A DNA stretch of 64,000 nucleotides from Rhinopithecus roxellana (Eukaryota > Chordata > Mammalia > Primates > Cercopithecidae): contig NC_044557.1 in the NCBI RefSeq assembly GCF_007565055.1, positions 143,542,993-143,606,992 of the forward strand, in the 5' to 3' direction. Numbering within the stretch: the first letter of the stretch is position 1; the number at the start of each line of letters is the position of its first letter. The notes below the pieces were generated by a model. That model did no database searches, had not been told where the DNA came from, and was given only the letters and a program-made list of their open reading frames with translations. Positions 35,885 through 47,904 of the stretch are shown in pieces. The position numbers were made by a program, and so were the translations under genes.

Positions 35885-36145
35885 TTATTTGCCACTGTGC
35901 CAGTCTTGTTTCCTGAATGCCGTGTGCCCATTGTCCTCTGTGCCCTGGGCGTGTCCTTATAGTCTGCCCCATACTCCTGGTTGGCACTTCGCTAGTCATG
36001 CTCCTGTTTTAATCTTCATGTGCCTACAATGTCTCATTTTCCCAGCTCAGAGTAGGGATTACATCCTATTTAAAAACCTTGACTACATCCTAGGGCCTAA
36101 CAAATGGGTAGGTGCTTAGAGGGTACTCAGTAAACAACTGCGGAA
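35885..36145 (+). mobile_element. Possible L2 fragment
   Basis: Weak L2-like order ending with gggtaggtgcttagagggtactcag, like the L2/MIR 3' end. Confidence 0.4.
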
Positions 36146-36597
36146 AGGAGTGACCTTATATATAGATCATCGGTCTTTAGCTAAGTACCCTGCCCAAGAT
36201 CTTCATCAAAGGCTACCCCAACCTCCTCTTAAGCTCAAAATCCCAGTGCAGGACACACTCAAGTGTACCTTAGAACCACCCTGTGGAAAGAAAGTCCCAA
36301 ACTGGGGAGAAGCACACACCCTTATGATCAAAATTTTGTAATCAAAATGACATCACAGTCGTTTCTGTATCCTCAATGACTCCCTCTCTGGCTTTTCTAC
36401 CTGGGGCATAGAAACAGGTGCTGAGCTCATGTTGCTGTGTGATTATACCACAGGTGACAGCACTAGAACACATCCCAGAGTAACACAGACTTAAGCCAAC
36501 AAACATGTATCAGACCCATCTTATGTACAAAGCTAAAACTTATGGAGATACAGAGATAAAACAGTATTTTCTCATCTGGAGCAACTTTTGAATACTT

Positions 36598-36926
36598 AGA
36601 AGTACTCAAAATAGGCCGGGCGCGGTGGCTCAAGCCTGTAATCCCAGAACTTTGGGAGGCCGAGACGGGCGGATCACGAGGTCAGGAGATCGAGACCATC
36701 CTGGCTAACATGGTGAAACCCTGTCTCTACTAAAAATACAAAAAAACTAGCCGGGCGACGTGGCGGGAGCCTGTAGTCCCAGCTACTTGGGAGGCTGAGG
36801 CAGGAGAATGGTGTGAACCCGGGAGGCGGAGCTTGCAGTGAGCTGAGATCCGGCCACTGCACTCCAGCCTGGGCGGCAGAGCGAGACTCCGTCTCAAAAA
36901 AAAAAAAAAAAGAAGTACTCAAAATA
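36598..36926 (+). mobile_element. Young AluY of the Old World monkey type, perfect 16-bp TSD
   Basis: Alu body 36614-36896 with A tail to 36910. It is close to consensus throughout and carries ctagccgggcgacgtggcgg and gagatccggccactgcactc, typical of cercopithecid AluY. Perfect duplications agaagtactcaaaata at 36598-36613 and 36911-36926. Confidence 0.96.
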
Positions 36927-37149
36927 ATTTAAGGGTTTCAAAATGCTGGTAGGAGTGCAGGGGGCTTTTTCCACATACTACAGCTAATTGATAGGACACT
37001 AGGCAAACACATGGATGCTTTCACATTATCAGCCCTTTCCATCAAATAGCTCATTAGTCCGATTACATACACACACACCCCTACCCCTGAGTATACACAC
37101 TAGAGCTCAGCACAGCTACCGCTCCTACCGTTTCCTTCCTCTCTTTCAG
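36927..37149. other. Unassigned intron
   Basis: Short CA-rich patch at 37069-37079; otherwise nothing recognised. Confidence 0.5.
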
Positions 37150-37345
37150 TGTTGAGCACCTGGATCAGCGCTGGGCAACAGAATGTTTGGTGATGATGGA
37201 CATGTTCTTAATCCATTTTGTCAAAGGGCTACTGTACACTTGAAATGTGGCTAGTGAAATTGAGGTTATACATTTTTAATTGCATATGATTTTCGTTAAT
37301 TTTTGTTTAAAACAAGCACATGTAGTGGCACTGTGTTGGGCAGTG
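37150..37345 (+). mobile_element. Ancient hAT-type DNA transposon fragment
   Basis: tgtacacttgaaatgtggctagtgaaattgagg and a final ggcactgtgttgggcagtgcag block fit a known MER hAT family, which I cannot name securely. Confidence 0.55.
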
Positions 37346-37529
37346 CAGTTTTAGGCTATGTAACCAACATCCGAGGACTTTTTTCTTTTCTTGTCCCACG
37401 GCAACCTTATTTCTGCCCCTACCACTCCACTAATGATGTCCTCTCACCAATCCAGGCCAGCAATGACTTCTTGTGCTACATCCAATAGATACTGTAAACT
37501 CTTATCTTGCTCTGTCTTTCTCAATATTT

Positions 37530-38810
37530 GATGCTAATATCCACTCTCTTCATCTAAAGCTGCTTTCTCTCCTTGGGTTTTGAGTTACCAAATCCTTCTG
37601 GTTTTCTGCCTCCCTGTTTGGCTGTTCCTTTATAATTTCCACCAGGGGTGCCCTTCCTCTGCCTATGACATAATTATGGGTGGTCCTCAGAGTTCTGATC
37701 ACAGATCGCTTTTCACTCTCAACGTTTCTATGGAAAATCTCATCCATCTCCACAGTTTAAATTTGCATCAGTAAGTCCTAACCCCTTCGTTCCCAATTTG
37801 ATTTTTATTTTGAGCTCCAAACCCATATTCCAACTGTTTTGGTGCTCTCCCTTTATGTGTCCCAGAGACAGCTCAAAGTCACCCCCAGAACTAAGCTGAT
37901 CATCTCTCCTGGTCTAGTTCTTCCTCTTCTGAGGAGCAGTGAGTGGCACTAGCATTAAATGAGCTGCCTAAAGCTGAGCTTCATCCTTCACGCCTCCTTC
38001 TCCATCCCATGTCCAGTACACAGTGAGACTCATATCGATGTCTGCTATTACTATCTGATCAATTACCAAGCCCCATGGGTTCTGTTCCCTCAGGGTCTCT
38101 GGAGTCATCCACTTCTCTTATCCCTAATTCCACTTCCACAAATCAAGCTGGTAACTTCTCAGCCTGGAATCACTACAATAGCTCTTTGTCCCTCTAGGCT
38201 GAGTCCCTCCAATTCATTCTCAACAGAGCAGACAAAGCAGTATTTCTAAATATAATTCTGATAACGTCACCCTTCTGTTTAAGCCTTTCAATGGCTCCCT
38301 GGTTTCATTAAGACAAAGTCCAAAGGCATGTGTAGTTAGGGCACTTCATTATGTCCGGTTCTCAGTGATATCCCCAAGTTTCATCTCAACATGCCCTGAC
38401 CCCAAACTCAATGCTCCAGCCAAAATGGATTTTAGCCTCATGAATTCACCAAGCTCTGCCCTGCCCTAGAGCTCTGCATACCACCACTATTGGTCCCCAC
38501 AGCCTATACTGGCCATCCTCAGTCTACTTCTGCCCCTCTCTGTCCTGCTCCCTTCTATCCCTCTACACTCAGCTCAGAGTATCTTCTTCCAGGAATCAAT
38601 CCTTCCCACATCCTTTAAGAGGGGGCCTGACGGCTTCCTTCCTACAGGCCCCATGCAACAATTATGTAATGTCTGTCATCTAAACACCACCTTATCGCCA
38701 TCACTGATCACCTGTTTACTCACCTGTGCATCCCAGGGCCAGCTGGGAAACTCTCATGTATTCATCTTTGCTTCAACCAAGCTAAATACTCAATAAATGA
38801 CTATTGATTA
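37530..38810 (+). mobile_element. L2 LINE, about 1.3 kb of the 3' region
   Basis: Long ordered match: gagctccaaacccatattcc, agagacagctcaaagtcacc, tctgataacgtcacccttct, aatggctccctggtttcatt, aagacaaagtccaaaggcat and the end actcaataaatgactattga. Short open frames over it are incidental remains. Confidence 0.85.
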
Positions 38811-38889
38811 AATTAAGTGAATATATGGCAACAGCTTTTCTTCCAACATATTGTCCTTTAATAGACATATGCCTCAATCTGATAGACAG

Positions 38890-39512
38890 CAGTTCCCACT
38901 TACCCACTATTTTGCTTTTCATGGTTTCAGTTACCAGCAGTCAACTGAGGTCCAAAAATATTAAGTGAAAAATTCCAGAAATAAACAGTCCATCCTGCCC
39001 AGGATGTGAATTATCCCTTTGTCTAGTATATCTAGGCTTTGGCCACTACGCCCTGAACAGCCCTCCCTCTACCCCATTAGTCTCTTAGGAGCTGTCATAG
39101 TGATTAGATCAAATGTTGTGGTATCACTGTGCTTGTGTTCGTGTCACATTTATTTACTTAATAATGGCCCCTAAGCACAAGGGGAGTGATATAACAATTT
39201 AGATATGCCAAAGAGAAGCTGTAAAGAGCTTCGTTTAAGTTAAAAGATGAAAGTTCTTCACTGACTAAGAATAAAAAATCATATGCTGCAGTCGCTAAGA
39301 TCTATGAGAAGAATAAATCTACTGTGAAATTGGTAAGAAGGACAAAGAAATTTGTGCTTGTCTTGCTGTCACACCTCAAGCTTTATTACAGGTATGTATG
39401 CATAGATGAAAGCTTAGTATATATGGGGGTTGGTACTTTTCAGTTTCAGGTGTCCACTCGGTGGGGGGGTTCTTGGAACATGTACCTCGATGATAAGCGT
39501 AGACCACAGTAA
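38890..39512 (+). mobile_element. Tigger1-like DNA transposon, internally deleted
   Basis: The left terminus (cagttcccacttacccac, ttttcatggtttcagttacc) and right terminus (tttcaggtgtccactcggtg, ttcttggaacatgtacctcg) are both present. Between them 39165-39390 keeps the degraded start of the transposase frame (atggcccctaagcacaagg, gatatgccaaagagaagct, aagatctatgagaagaataa). The family encodes a pogo-type DDE transposase; the catalytic part is deleted and the rest is broken. Confidence 0.85.
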
Positions 39513-39526
39513 GAAATGTTATTTAT

Positions 39527-39660
39527 GTTTAATTTATAAAGGTAAGAGGTTTAAAGGACTCACAGTTCCACATGGCTGGGGAGGCCTCACAATCATGGCA
39601 GAAGGCAAAGGAGAAGCAAAGGCACGTCTTACATGACAGCAGGCAAGAGAAAGGAAATGT
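39527..39660 (-). mobile_element. THE1/MST-type MaLR LTR fragment
   Basis: tcacagttccacatggctgg, aggcctcacaatcatggcag and gcaaaggcacgtcttacatg are the antisense 3' part of a THE1/MST LTR. Confidence 0.85.
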
Positions 39661-39751
39661 TCCTGGCATTCTCATTTTAGCAGTCAAGGTGCCTGGCTGC
39701 AGGACAGTCTAATCACACAATTCCTCTAGATACTAAAGTTCACCCATCTGT

Positions 39752-40192
39752 GGGCTAGACTGTGTCTCCCCAAAATTCACATGTTGAAACTCTAATCCCC
39801 AGTACCTCAGAATGTTATTGTGTGTGGAGAACACCTAGAAGTACTGCTGTGGGCTTTAAAATAGCTATTAAGTTAAAATGGGGCTTCTCTGGTGGACCCT
39901 AATCCATTCTGACTGGTGTCATTATAAAAGGAGGGCATTTGGACACACAGAAGAGACACCAGGGATGTGCACTCACAAAGGAAGGGTCATTTTGACCTGT
40001 CCTCGCTGAGAACACAGCGAGAGTGGGTGGTTCTATGCAAGTCAAGGAGAGAGCCCTCCAAAGAAACCAGACCCGCGAACACTTTCGCCTTGAACTTCCA
40101 GCCTGCCCACGGGTGAGAAAATAAACTTCTGTTGTCTCAGGCTTTCAGCTTGTGGTGCTCCGTTATGGCAGCCCGAGCAAAATAATACAACC
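39752..40192 (+). mobile_element. MLT1 (MaLR) LTR, near complete
   Basis: ggctagactgtgtctcccca, ccccagtacctcagaatgtt, ggaccctaatccattctgac, attataaaaggagggcattt, gaaaataaacttctgttgtc and the end gcagcccgagcaaaataata match an MLT1 LTR in order. It abuts the THE1 piece with about 90 unassigned bases between. Confidence 0.9.
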
Positions 40193-40247
40193 AATGATGG
40201 CCACCATCAGTTACACAGCGTCTACTTTCCCAGAATGTGTCTTGTGT

Positions 40248-42105
40248 AAGTATGTATATATTTTTTTTTCATTTTTTTATTATACTTTAAGTTCTAGGGT
40301 ACATGTGCATAACGTGCAGATTTGTTATGTATGTATATTTGTGCCATGTTGGTGTGCTGCACCCATCAACTCGTCAGCACCCATCAATTCATCATTTATA
40401 TCATGCATAACTCCCCAGTGCAATCCCTCCTCCCTCCCCCCTCCCCATGATAGGCCCCAGTGTGTGATGTTCCCCTTCCCGAGTCCAAGTGATCTCACTG
40501 TTCAGTTCCCACCTATGAGAACATGCGGTGTTTGGTTTTCTCTTCTTGTGATAGTTTGCTAAGAATGATGGTTTCCAGCTGCATCCATGTCCCTACAAAG
40601 AAAGCATTCTTATACACCAGTAACAGACAAACAGAGAGCCAAATCAGGAATGAACTTCCATTCACAATTGCTTCAAAGAGAATAAAATACCTAGGAATCC
40701 AACTTACAAGGGATGTCAAGGACCTCTTCAAGGAGAACTACAAACCACTGCTCAGTGAAATCAAAGAGGACACAAACAAATGGAAGAACATACCATGCTC
40801 ATGGATAGGAAGAATCAATATCGTGAAAATGGCCATACTGCCCAAGGTTATTTATAGATTCAATGCCATCCCCATCAAGCTACCAATGAGTTTCTTCACA
40901 GAATTGGAAAAAACTGCTTTAAAGTTCATATGGAACCAAAAAAGAGCCCGCATTGCCAAGACAATCCTAAGTCAAAAGGACAAAGCTGGAGGCGTCACGC
41001 TACCTGACTTCAAACTATACTACAAGGCTACAGTAACCAAAACAGCATGGTACTGGTACCAAAACAGAGATATAGACCAATGGAACAGAACAGAGTCCTC
41101 AGAAATAATACCACACATCTACAGCCATCTGATCTTTGACAAACCTGAGAGAAACAAGAAATGGGGAAAGGATTCCCTATTTAATAAATGGTGCTGGGAA
41201 AATTGGCTAGCCATAAGTAGAAAGCTGAAACTGGATCCTTTCCTTACTCCTTATACGAAGATTAATTCAAGATGGATTAGAGACTTAAATGTTAGACCTA
41301 ATACCATAAAAACCCTAGAAGAAAATCTAGGTAGTACCATTCAGGACATAGGCATGGGCAAGGATTTCATGTCTAAAACACCAAAAGCAACGGCAGCAAA
41401 AGCCAAAATTGACAAATGCGATCTAATTAAACTAAAGAGCTTCTGCACAGCAAAAGAAACTACCATCAGAGTGAACAGGCAACCTACAGAATGGGAGAAA
41501 ATTTTTGCAATCTACTCATCTGACAAAGGGCTAATATCCAGAATCTACAAAGAACTCAAACAAATATACAAGAAAAAAACAAACAACCCCATCGAAAAGT
41601 GGGCAAAGGATATGAACAGACATTTCTCAAAAGAAGACATTCATACAGCCAACAGACACATGAAAAAATGCTCATCATCACTCGCCATCAGAGAAATGCA
41701 AATCAAAACCACAATGAGATACCATCTCACACCAGTTAGAATGGCAATCATTAAAAAGTCAGGAAACAACAGGTGTTGGAGAGGATGTGGAGAAATAGGA
41801 ACACTTTTACACTGTTGGTGGGATTGTAAACTAGTTCAACCATTATGGAAAACAGTATGGCAATTCCTCAAGGATCTAGAACTAGATGTACCATATGACC
41901 CAGCCATCCCACTACTGGGTATATACCCAAAGGATTATACATTATTCTACTACAAAGACACATGCAACGTATGTTTATTACAGCACTATTCACAATAGCA
42001 AAGACTTGGAATCAACCCAAATGTCCATCTGTGACAGACTGGATTAAGAAAATGTGGCACATATACACCATGGAATACTATGCAGCCATAAAAAAGTATG
42101 CATAT
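40248..42105 (-). mobile_element. L1PA-type LINE-1 with 5' inversion (twin priming)
   Basis: From the left: T-rich tail (40261-), antisense L1 3' UTR and last ORF2 codons to 40600, then a switch to sense L1 at 40601 running to 42093. The sense part is ORF2 from AFLYTSNRQTESQIRNELPF through the RT thumb to the Cys-rich C-terminal region (NRCWRGCGEIGTLLHCWWDC), open for about 465 codons; a short deletion near 41966 shifts the frame before ORF2 ends. Twelve-base flanks aagtatgtatat (40248-40259) and aagtatgcatat (42094-42105) are the target duplication. ORF2 encodes endonuclease and reverse transcriptase; the endonuclease and RT catalytic core are absent, so this copy is dead. Confidence 0.95.
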
Positions 42106-42310
42106 TTTTAAATTACACACACGTATACCCCACCCAGCGTCTTCCCATCTCGGTCAGTCACAACACACTCTCTGTGTTCAGCTCAGGCTGAAATCTAGTA
42201 AGTCATCCCTGACTCTTCTCTTTCTCTTGTGAATCCATTAGCAAACCATGCTGCTCCTACCTTCAAAATATGTCTGGATTCTGACTAGGCACTTCTAACC
42301 ATCTCCACTG

Positions 42311-43167
42311 TGAGAAATAAAAATAAAATCCTCAGCCCCCAAGTGACTGAACAGACCCCATCTTGGCAAAGGAATCCCCAGAGAAACCTTGGAAGCTGAA
42401 TTCAGAGGCATAATGGGAAAGGAGAAAGGACACCTCTGTTGATGTTAACAGCTCCTAACAGCTATTAGGCTTTCTTCTCTAAGGGCTAAACAGCAGCCAG
42501 CCCTTTTCAAAAACCTACTAGCTTATTTACTAGGTACAGAACAAAGACAAGATAAGATTAATCATTGCTTCACCCCTCCCAGAGACACCTGCTTCCTCTA
42601 TTCCCTTTTTCTTCAAATATTCACCTATCTTATGTAAAACGTAGATTTACTGAGCACTAACTAAAGTCTCACTGCCACCTCAGTTTTTTTGTTTTTTTTT
42701 TTTTTGATGGAGTTTCACTCTTGCTGCCCAGGTTGGAGCGCAACGGCGCAATCTCGGCTCACCACAACCTCAGCCTCCCAGGTTCAAGCAAATCTTCTGC
42801 CTCAATTTCCCAAGTAGCTGGGATTACAGGCACACACCACCATGCCCGGCTAATTCTGTATTTTTAGTAGAGACAGAGTTTCTCCATGTTGATCAGGCTG
42901 GTCTCAAACTCCTGACCTTGGGTGATTCACCCACCTCAGCCTCTCAAAGTGCTGGGATGACAGGCGTGAACCACTGTGCTCAGCTGCCGCCTCTGGTTTC
43001 TAAGAAATATATAAATACTAAACCTCCTGAGAGCCTCTTTGGAAGGCGGAGCAGGGGAAACAGCCACAGATGCTTCTGTGACTTGCGTTTTTCCCAAGTG
43101 TGCCTTTAGGCTGGCTTAATAAGCCTTGATGTCTCGTGACAAGCCTTGGTCACTCATTTTGGTTGTC
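42311..43167 (+). mobile_element. Solitary LTR, family not named, inside L2 and carrying an Alu
   Basis: Starts about tgtgagaaataaaaataaaa and ends about cattttggttgtca; AATAAA-type and T/G-rich ends suit an LTR. Its beginning resembles that of the LTR at 60379. Exact termini uncertain. Confidence 0.6.
42684..42983 (-). mobile_element. Alu (S-like) within the LTR
   Basis: Antisense Alu; imperfect duplication ctgccacctca before and ctgccgcctct after. Confidence 0.93.
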
Positions 43168-43830
43168 ATTTGTTACCACCATTGGCCCAGCCACTCTTAC
43201 TTGCTGCCTGGTGAATGTCATGGCTGCCTAATGGTGGCCTCTGAGCTTCTACCCTACCTCCCCAAGTCTGTTCTCAACACAACCTCCAAAACAACCCTTT
43301 AAAACTGGGTCTTTCCATCTCACAGAGGGTAAAAGCCAAATCCTCACAGTGGTCTACGAGGTTCACATGACCTGCCCCTCCCCTACTTTTCAGACCTCAT
43401 CTCCTTCTCCTCCTCTCCCTCACTGGCTCTGCCCCTGCACACTGGCCCCTCATGCATTCCCGCCCAGAGCTTGCACACCAGCTGTTCCTTCCATCTGGAA
43501 ACTCTCTGCCTCCAGGTATAGGCATGGCTGGCTACCTCTTTCTCTTCAAGTTTCTGCTCTGATGTCACCTTCTCAACGAGACCTACATTGACTGTCTTAT
43601 GTCAGATTGTATTATCCTCTGCTGAAGCCCCCAGTCCCCTTAAACGCATTGATTGTTCCTCTAAAGGGAATCCCCTTTACTCCGCTATGGAATTTGCTTA
43701 TTTAGGTTTATGTTTATCATCTCTTCAACTAGAATACAAGCCCTGCAATGCAGGTTTTGTCTGAATTTTCACTCCTGGTTCCCCATTGCCTGGGACAGTG
43801 CCTAGTGCACAGTAGCTGCCCAAAAATAGT

Positions 43831-44978
43831 CGGAGAAAAGGTAACCAAAAAGACTACCTACTCTTTCATGCTTGTGTCAATGGACAGCAGGATTTACTAC
43901 CTGTCCTCTTAGGAAGCCAAGGCAAACAGAAATCCTTTAGCCGTTATTTTTGGGGAAGAAACTTAACCTACATTCAGGTGCCAACTCATGCTTTTATATA
44001 ATGCTTCCCTTCTGAAGAATTGCCTCAATTTTTTTCTCATGCTGACAACTCTAAAGAGCTTAAATTTTATCCTGAAAGCTTTTGCTTTAACATTTACTCA
44101 CGTTCTGCCCCAGAGACTCATCTGTCATGTTAATATCCTAAAACACAGCATTGCTTTAAAAAGACAAACAATTTCACTCCAACCAACACCCAAATGAGAA
44201 CATTTCACCTCCCAACAGCAGCTATGGTGTCTGGAAATAAAAGGCCGCATTCTCTTACTGCTGCTCATGCTTAATCAAACCAGCTCCAGATTCAAAGAGC
44301 ACAGGTTGCCCAGTGTCCATGACAGGGAGGTTCCAGGACACAGCCTACTTGTCAACACCATGATGGAACCTGCACCTACTGCAAAGGATGAGACACATGA
44401 GCTCTGAGCCCGATAAACTAGAATCTAGTGGCTATTAATGTAATGGATGGAAAGTCAATAAGAAGAATAAGTAAGATCCTGGAGAAGAAAAATGTCAGGC
44501 TTTTAAAGACTCAACTGTTGATAAACTCCAAAAGCCAAAAAGCCACCTCTCTTACACACTCGCCTGCACTTTCAGCTAAGGTGCTGGGTACACGTCAGCT
44601 ATTCATGGTAGTTCTTCACAAAGAAGGGTCTTTCCACATGCAGACTGAGACATCCTTCCCATGCCTTCCACCTTCTAATAGGATTTCTAATTAGAAAAGG
44701 GCTGTAGGTATCATGAAATCATTGAGCTCCCCAGTCAAAGATGGCTTGTGGATTTAGAATGGAAACACAGCAGCCCAAAGAATCAACTGAGAATGAAAAT
44801 TCTCATTTCAACATATGCTAAAAAATTGTGAAGTGATATTAACCCTAGATCCAAAATTCTTCTTATCATATACCTCCCAAGAGACACCCTCTCACGTCAC
44901 ATACTGTATGCACACAAAATAATAATATATTATGGGTGTTTGCCATGTGACTGCTGATAATCATAGTATTAGCACAGG
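43831..44978. other. Unassigned intron
   Basis: Nothing recognised; short open frames only. Confidence 0.5.
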
Positions 44979-44979
44979 A

Positions 44980-45264
44980 GGCTGGGTGCGATGTCTCACG
45001 CCTGTAATTCCAGCACTTTGAGGGGACGAGGTGGGTGGATCACCTGAGGTCAGGAGTTTGAGACCAGCCTGGCCAACAAAGTGAAACTCCATCTGTACTA
45101 AAAATACAAAACTTAGCTGGGTGTGGTGTTATGCACCTATAATCCCAGCTACTCAGGAGGCTGAGGCAGGACAATCGCTTGAACCTGGGAGGCAGAGGCT
45201 GCAATGAGCTGAGCTCATGCCAATGCACTCCAGTCTGAGCAACAGAGTGAGACTCCATCTCAAA
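44980..45264 (+). mobile_element. Alu (S-like)
   Basis: Complete Alu whose tail has become a dinucleotide repeat. Confidence 0.94.
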
Positions 45265-45336
45265 TACACACACACACACACACACATATACACAAACACA
45301 TACATATATATAACATATATATAATATATAAATATT
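45265..45336 (+). repeat. (CA)n and (TA)n microsatellite in an Alu tail
   Basis: About eleven CA units followed by irregular TA/ATAT runs. Confidence 0.9.
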
Positions 45337-45594
45337 AGTATAGGGTTAGATCAGATTTCTAACTTTGTGAAGAGCCTTCTTCACTGAACAGTATTTACTT
45401 TTATAATTTTGTTTATATTAAGCAGTGTTTTGGAAATGATTCCAGAAAGGGAAACGAACCCATGACTACTTAATGGTATCTCAGAGAAAATCAGCTGCTA
45501 TTCAGAAGGGTATGAAGAGCCAGGGAAGGCGTGTAAAAAATTTCTGGGGATATAAAAATGCTCTCCGCAAATTTCCATCAACAAATAACAAAAG

Positions 45595-45760
45595 CAGTAA
45601 TAATTACTAACATTTATTGTGCCAGGCACTGCTATAATGATGTGTAACAACCCATTTATAGCTTATAACCATCTGACGAGGTAGATATTAATCATGTCAG
45701 TTTCACAGAAAAAGAAACTCAGGAGAAGAGAAGCTAAGAACCCTATATATCTGACACAAT
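45595..45760 (-). mobile_element. MIR element
   Basis: taacatttattgtgccaggc, then accatctgacgaggtagata and tttcacagaaaaagaaactc are the antisense MIR order. Confidence 0.85.
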
Positions 45761-46439
45761 CAGTTCAACAGTGAAGAGAAGACAACAGCATCGGGATGGG
45801 ATTGTCTAATCAATTTTCCCTGCTCATGAGTCACAGTAGAATCCAAGGGTTTTTGTTTTATATCCACTCAGGATCCTTGAAAATTAATAATATGCCGTTG
45901 TTATTATTATGTGCAAATTTAAGCCCAAGAAGAAACAATGGCCCCCATTTGAAGGGCAAAAGATGTATCTCCTACAGGTAGAAAATGGAGATGAGAGATG
46001 GGGAGACCAGGGCACCTAAGAAGGGTTAATTACAAAGAGTGTATTGTGAGTCCCTAGTGAGACACAGAGTGTCCCTAGAAGAGAGAGAAGATGAAAAGTG
46101 AATCCAATGAGAAAATCAGTATGATTATTAAACAGAAACACCAAACCTACAAATAAATTGCCCTTCTATTTTAAAGAGTTAAATCAAAATACAGATAGGG
46201 AAGAATGAAATCATCATAGGAAATCATTATTATCCCATGTTTATCAACTACCAATTATGGTGGTTATTGTTATACTGGTTAGACTTTAAATTCTTAGTCC
46301 CTCTCTCAAAGGAAAATACCAAACAAAAATGTACTTATCACTCTGCAGAGCCATCCTTTCCTCTGGTCTCAAAGGAAGCATTTTCTTTCCTCCTTCTGAG
46401 GCCAATCCCTCAACCTGTGGTCTTCTTCCTATCCCCTCT
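45761..46439. other. Unassigned intron
   Basis: Nothing recognised. Confidence 0.5.
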
Positions 46440-46600
46440 GTGATGTCATTTATTCACTCATCAAACATTTAATCAATGTTTATGTACCAGGCAACCTGCT
46501 TCATATTAGGGCTACAAAGTGGTATGAGAAATGGTCCCTCATCTCAGTCTAGGGGGAGACCCTGATAAATTAATCAACAACCACAGGACACAAATGGTAT
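46440..46600 (-). mobile_element. L2 3' end, antisense
   Basis: ttattcactcatcaaacatt, aatcaatgtttatgtaccag and tagggggagaccctgat follow antisense L2. Confidence 0.65.
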
Positions 46601-47900
46601 GAAAACGGAGCGTAAGGAATCTTTGCACCATCGAGGGTCCCATATTGTCTTTTCACTGGCTGTCTTGACAATGACATCTTTCCTTAGCCCTGTTAAACAT
46701 AGCTGAGTGTCCCCAATTTTAAATTAAAACCAAAAATCTCTCCTTCAACTTCTTTGTTAGGAACCTTTTGTTAGGTAAGCCAAGCTGGGCTGATATCTAT
46801 CAGCTGGGATGATACGTTTACACACATTTTCTAGCCCTATGTGTTCTAACCAAAGTCTCCTTCTATATCTTGAATGGCACCAACAGAAGCAAAATTCTGC
46901 TCCAAGCTCAGAAAATGACCAATTGCCTCCGTGGACTAATGACCACATGGGCCAGGTGCCTTCCTGGACCATCTGTTCTCTTGATGGCCCCCAAGTATTT
47001 CTAACTCTGGGATTTGAGGATAACAGCCAGCAACATTCAGAAGACAATCCTGATCAATGGCCCTGATCTTCCCCCTACTTCCCAGCTCCTCTTTAAATAG
47101 CACATGGAACATCACTAATTTAGACATTCTAAATATACGGCACATAATTCAGACCAAGCTACAGATGGAAGGCTGCACACGAGAAGCTGCTGCTGCGACT
47201 CACACTGGTTTTCACAGACTGACTGTAAAACAGTATTTTGGGAAAGAAAGGAAAAGAGAGAGACAGGCTTCTTTAAAAAAGGCACTTTTGACAGTAGGGT
47301 CTTTCTTCAAGGGAACGAAGAAGAGGTGTTTTGTTTTCTTTCCTCTTGTCCTTGAAAACTCCTGTTCATCTCTTAGGAGTACTGGGAAGGGGAAAAAAGA
47401 AAGCATCATAAGATGCCACCAGGAAAGGGACTCTGATGGAGAACACCAGAGCCTGTGGTTGCACCAAACTGTTGCTTAGGGGCCAGGAGCATGCGAAACT
47501 ACCTTTTCTGCAGAGCCAACTGGTAAATCCACACCAGCTTAGCGCTCTATGCTGATTGGTTCTCTCCAGCTTGGACACCTGTAGTCTCCATCACAATGCA
47601 GAAATGGAGCCCAGGACACAAGGAGGCTTTGCTCAAACTTCTTCCCAGGGCCCATCATCTCCTTCCCCAAAACAACCTCAACTTTATGGGTGCCTGCTCC
47701 AGTCTTGGGATTTAGGATAAAGACTGACTGAAACCTAGAAGTTACCTGTAATTTTATTTTTCTCTTCTGGATTCTCCAGGTGATTCCTGCGCAGCAGGAA
47801 GGAAGTCCCCCGAAACTACCAACTCGAATCCTGTGTCTGTTTCAATTACCCTATTCTGTCACGTTTAGAGCCAAACGCTAATTTATTTTTTAGTCATGTC
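46601..47900. other. Unassigned intron
   Basis: Several open frames of 60-140 codons overlap on both strands (for example 47057-47479); none shows a domain, good start context or splice signals, and I regard them as chance. Confidence 0.5.
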
Positions 47901-47904
47901 AACA

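Larger units (their letters stand above)
42130..43830 (+). mobile_element. L2 LINE 3' region interrupted by an LTR
   Basis: Left part (42130-42310): tccctgactcttctctttct, taccttcaaaatatgtctgg. Right part (43168-43830): accattggcccagccactc, tgttctcaacacaacctcca, acctcttttctcttcaag-like text and catgcctgggacagtgcctag. The halves are continuous in L2 order across the inserted LTR. Confidence 0.85.

Noticed and set aside
40523..41998. 491-codon open frame as a host gene
   Set aside because: It is the C-terminal part of L1 ORF2 with a start codon lying in the inverted 3' UTR segment; no endonuclease or RT core.
47057..47479. 140-codon frame with KERKRERQAS-like text
   Set aside because: No similarity recognised, overlapping frames on both strands, poor start context.
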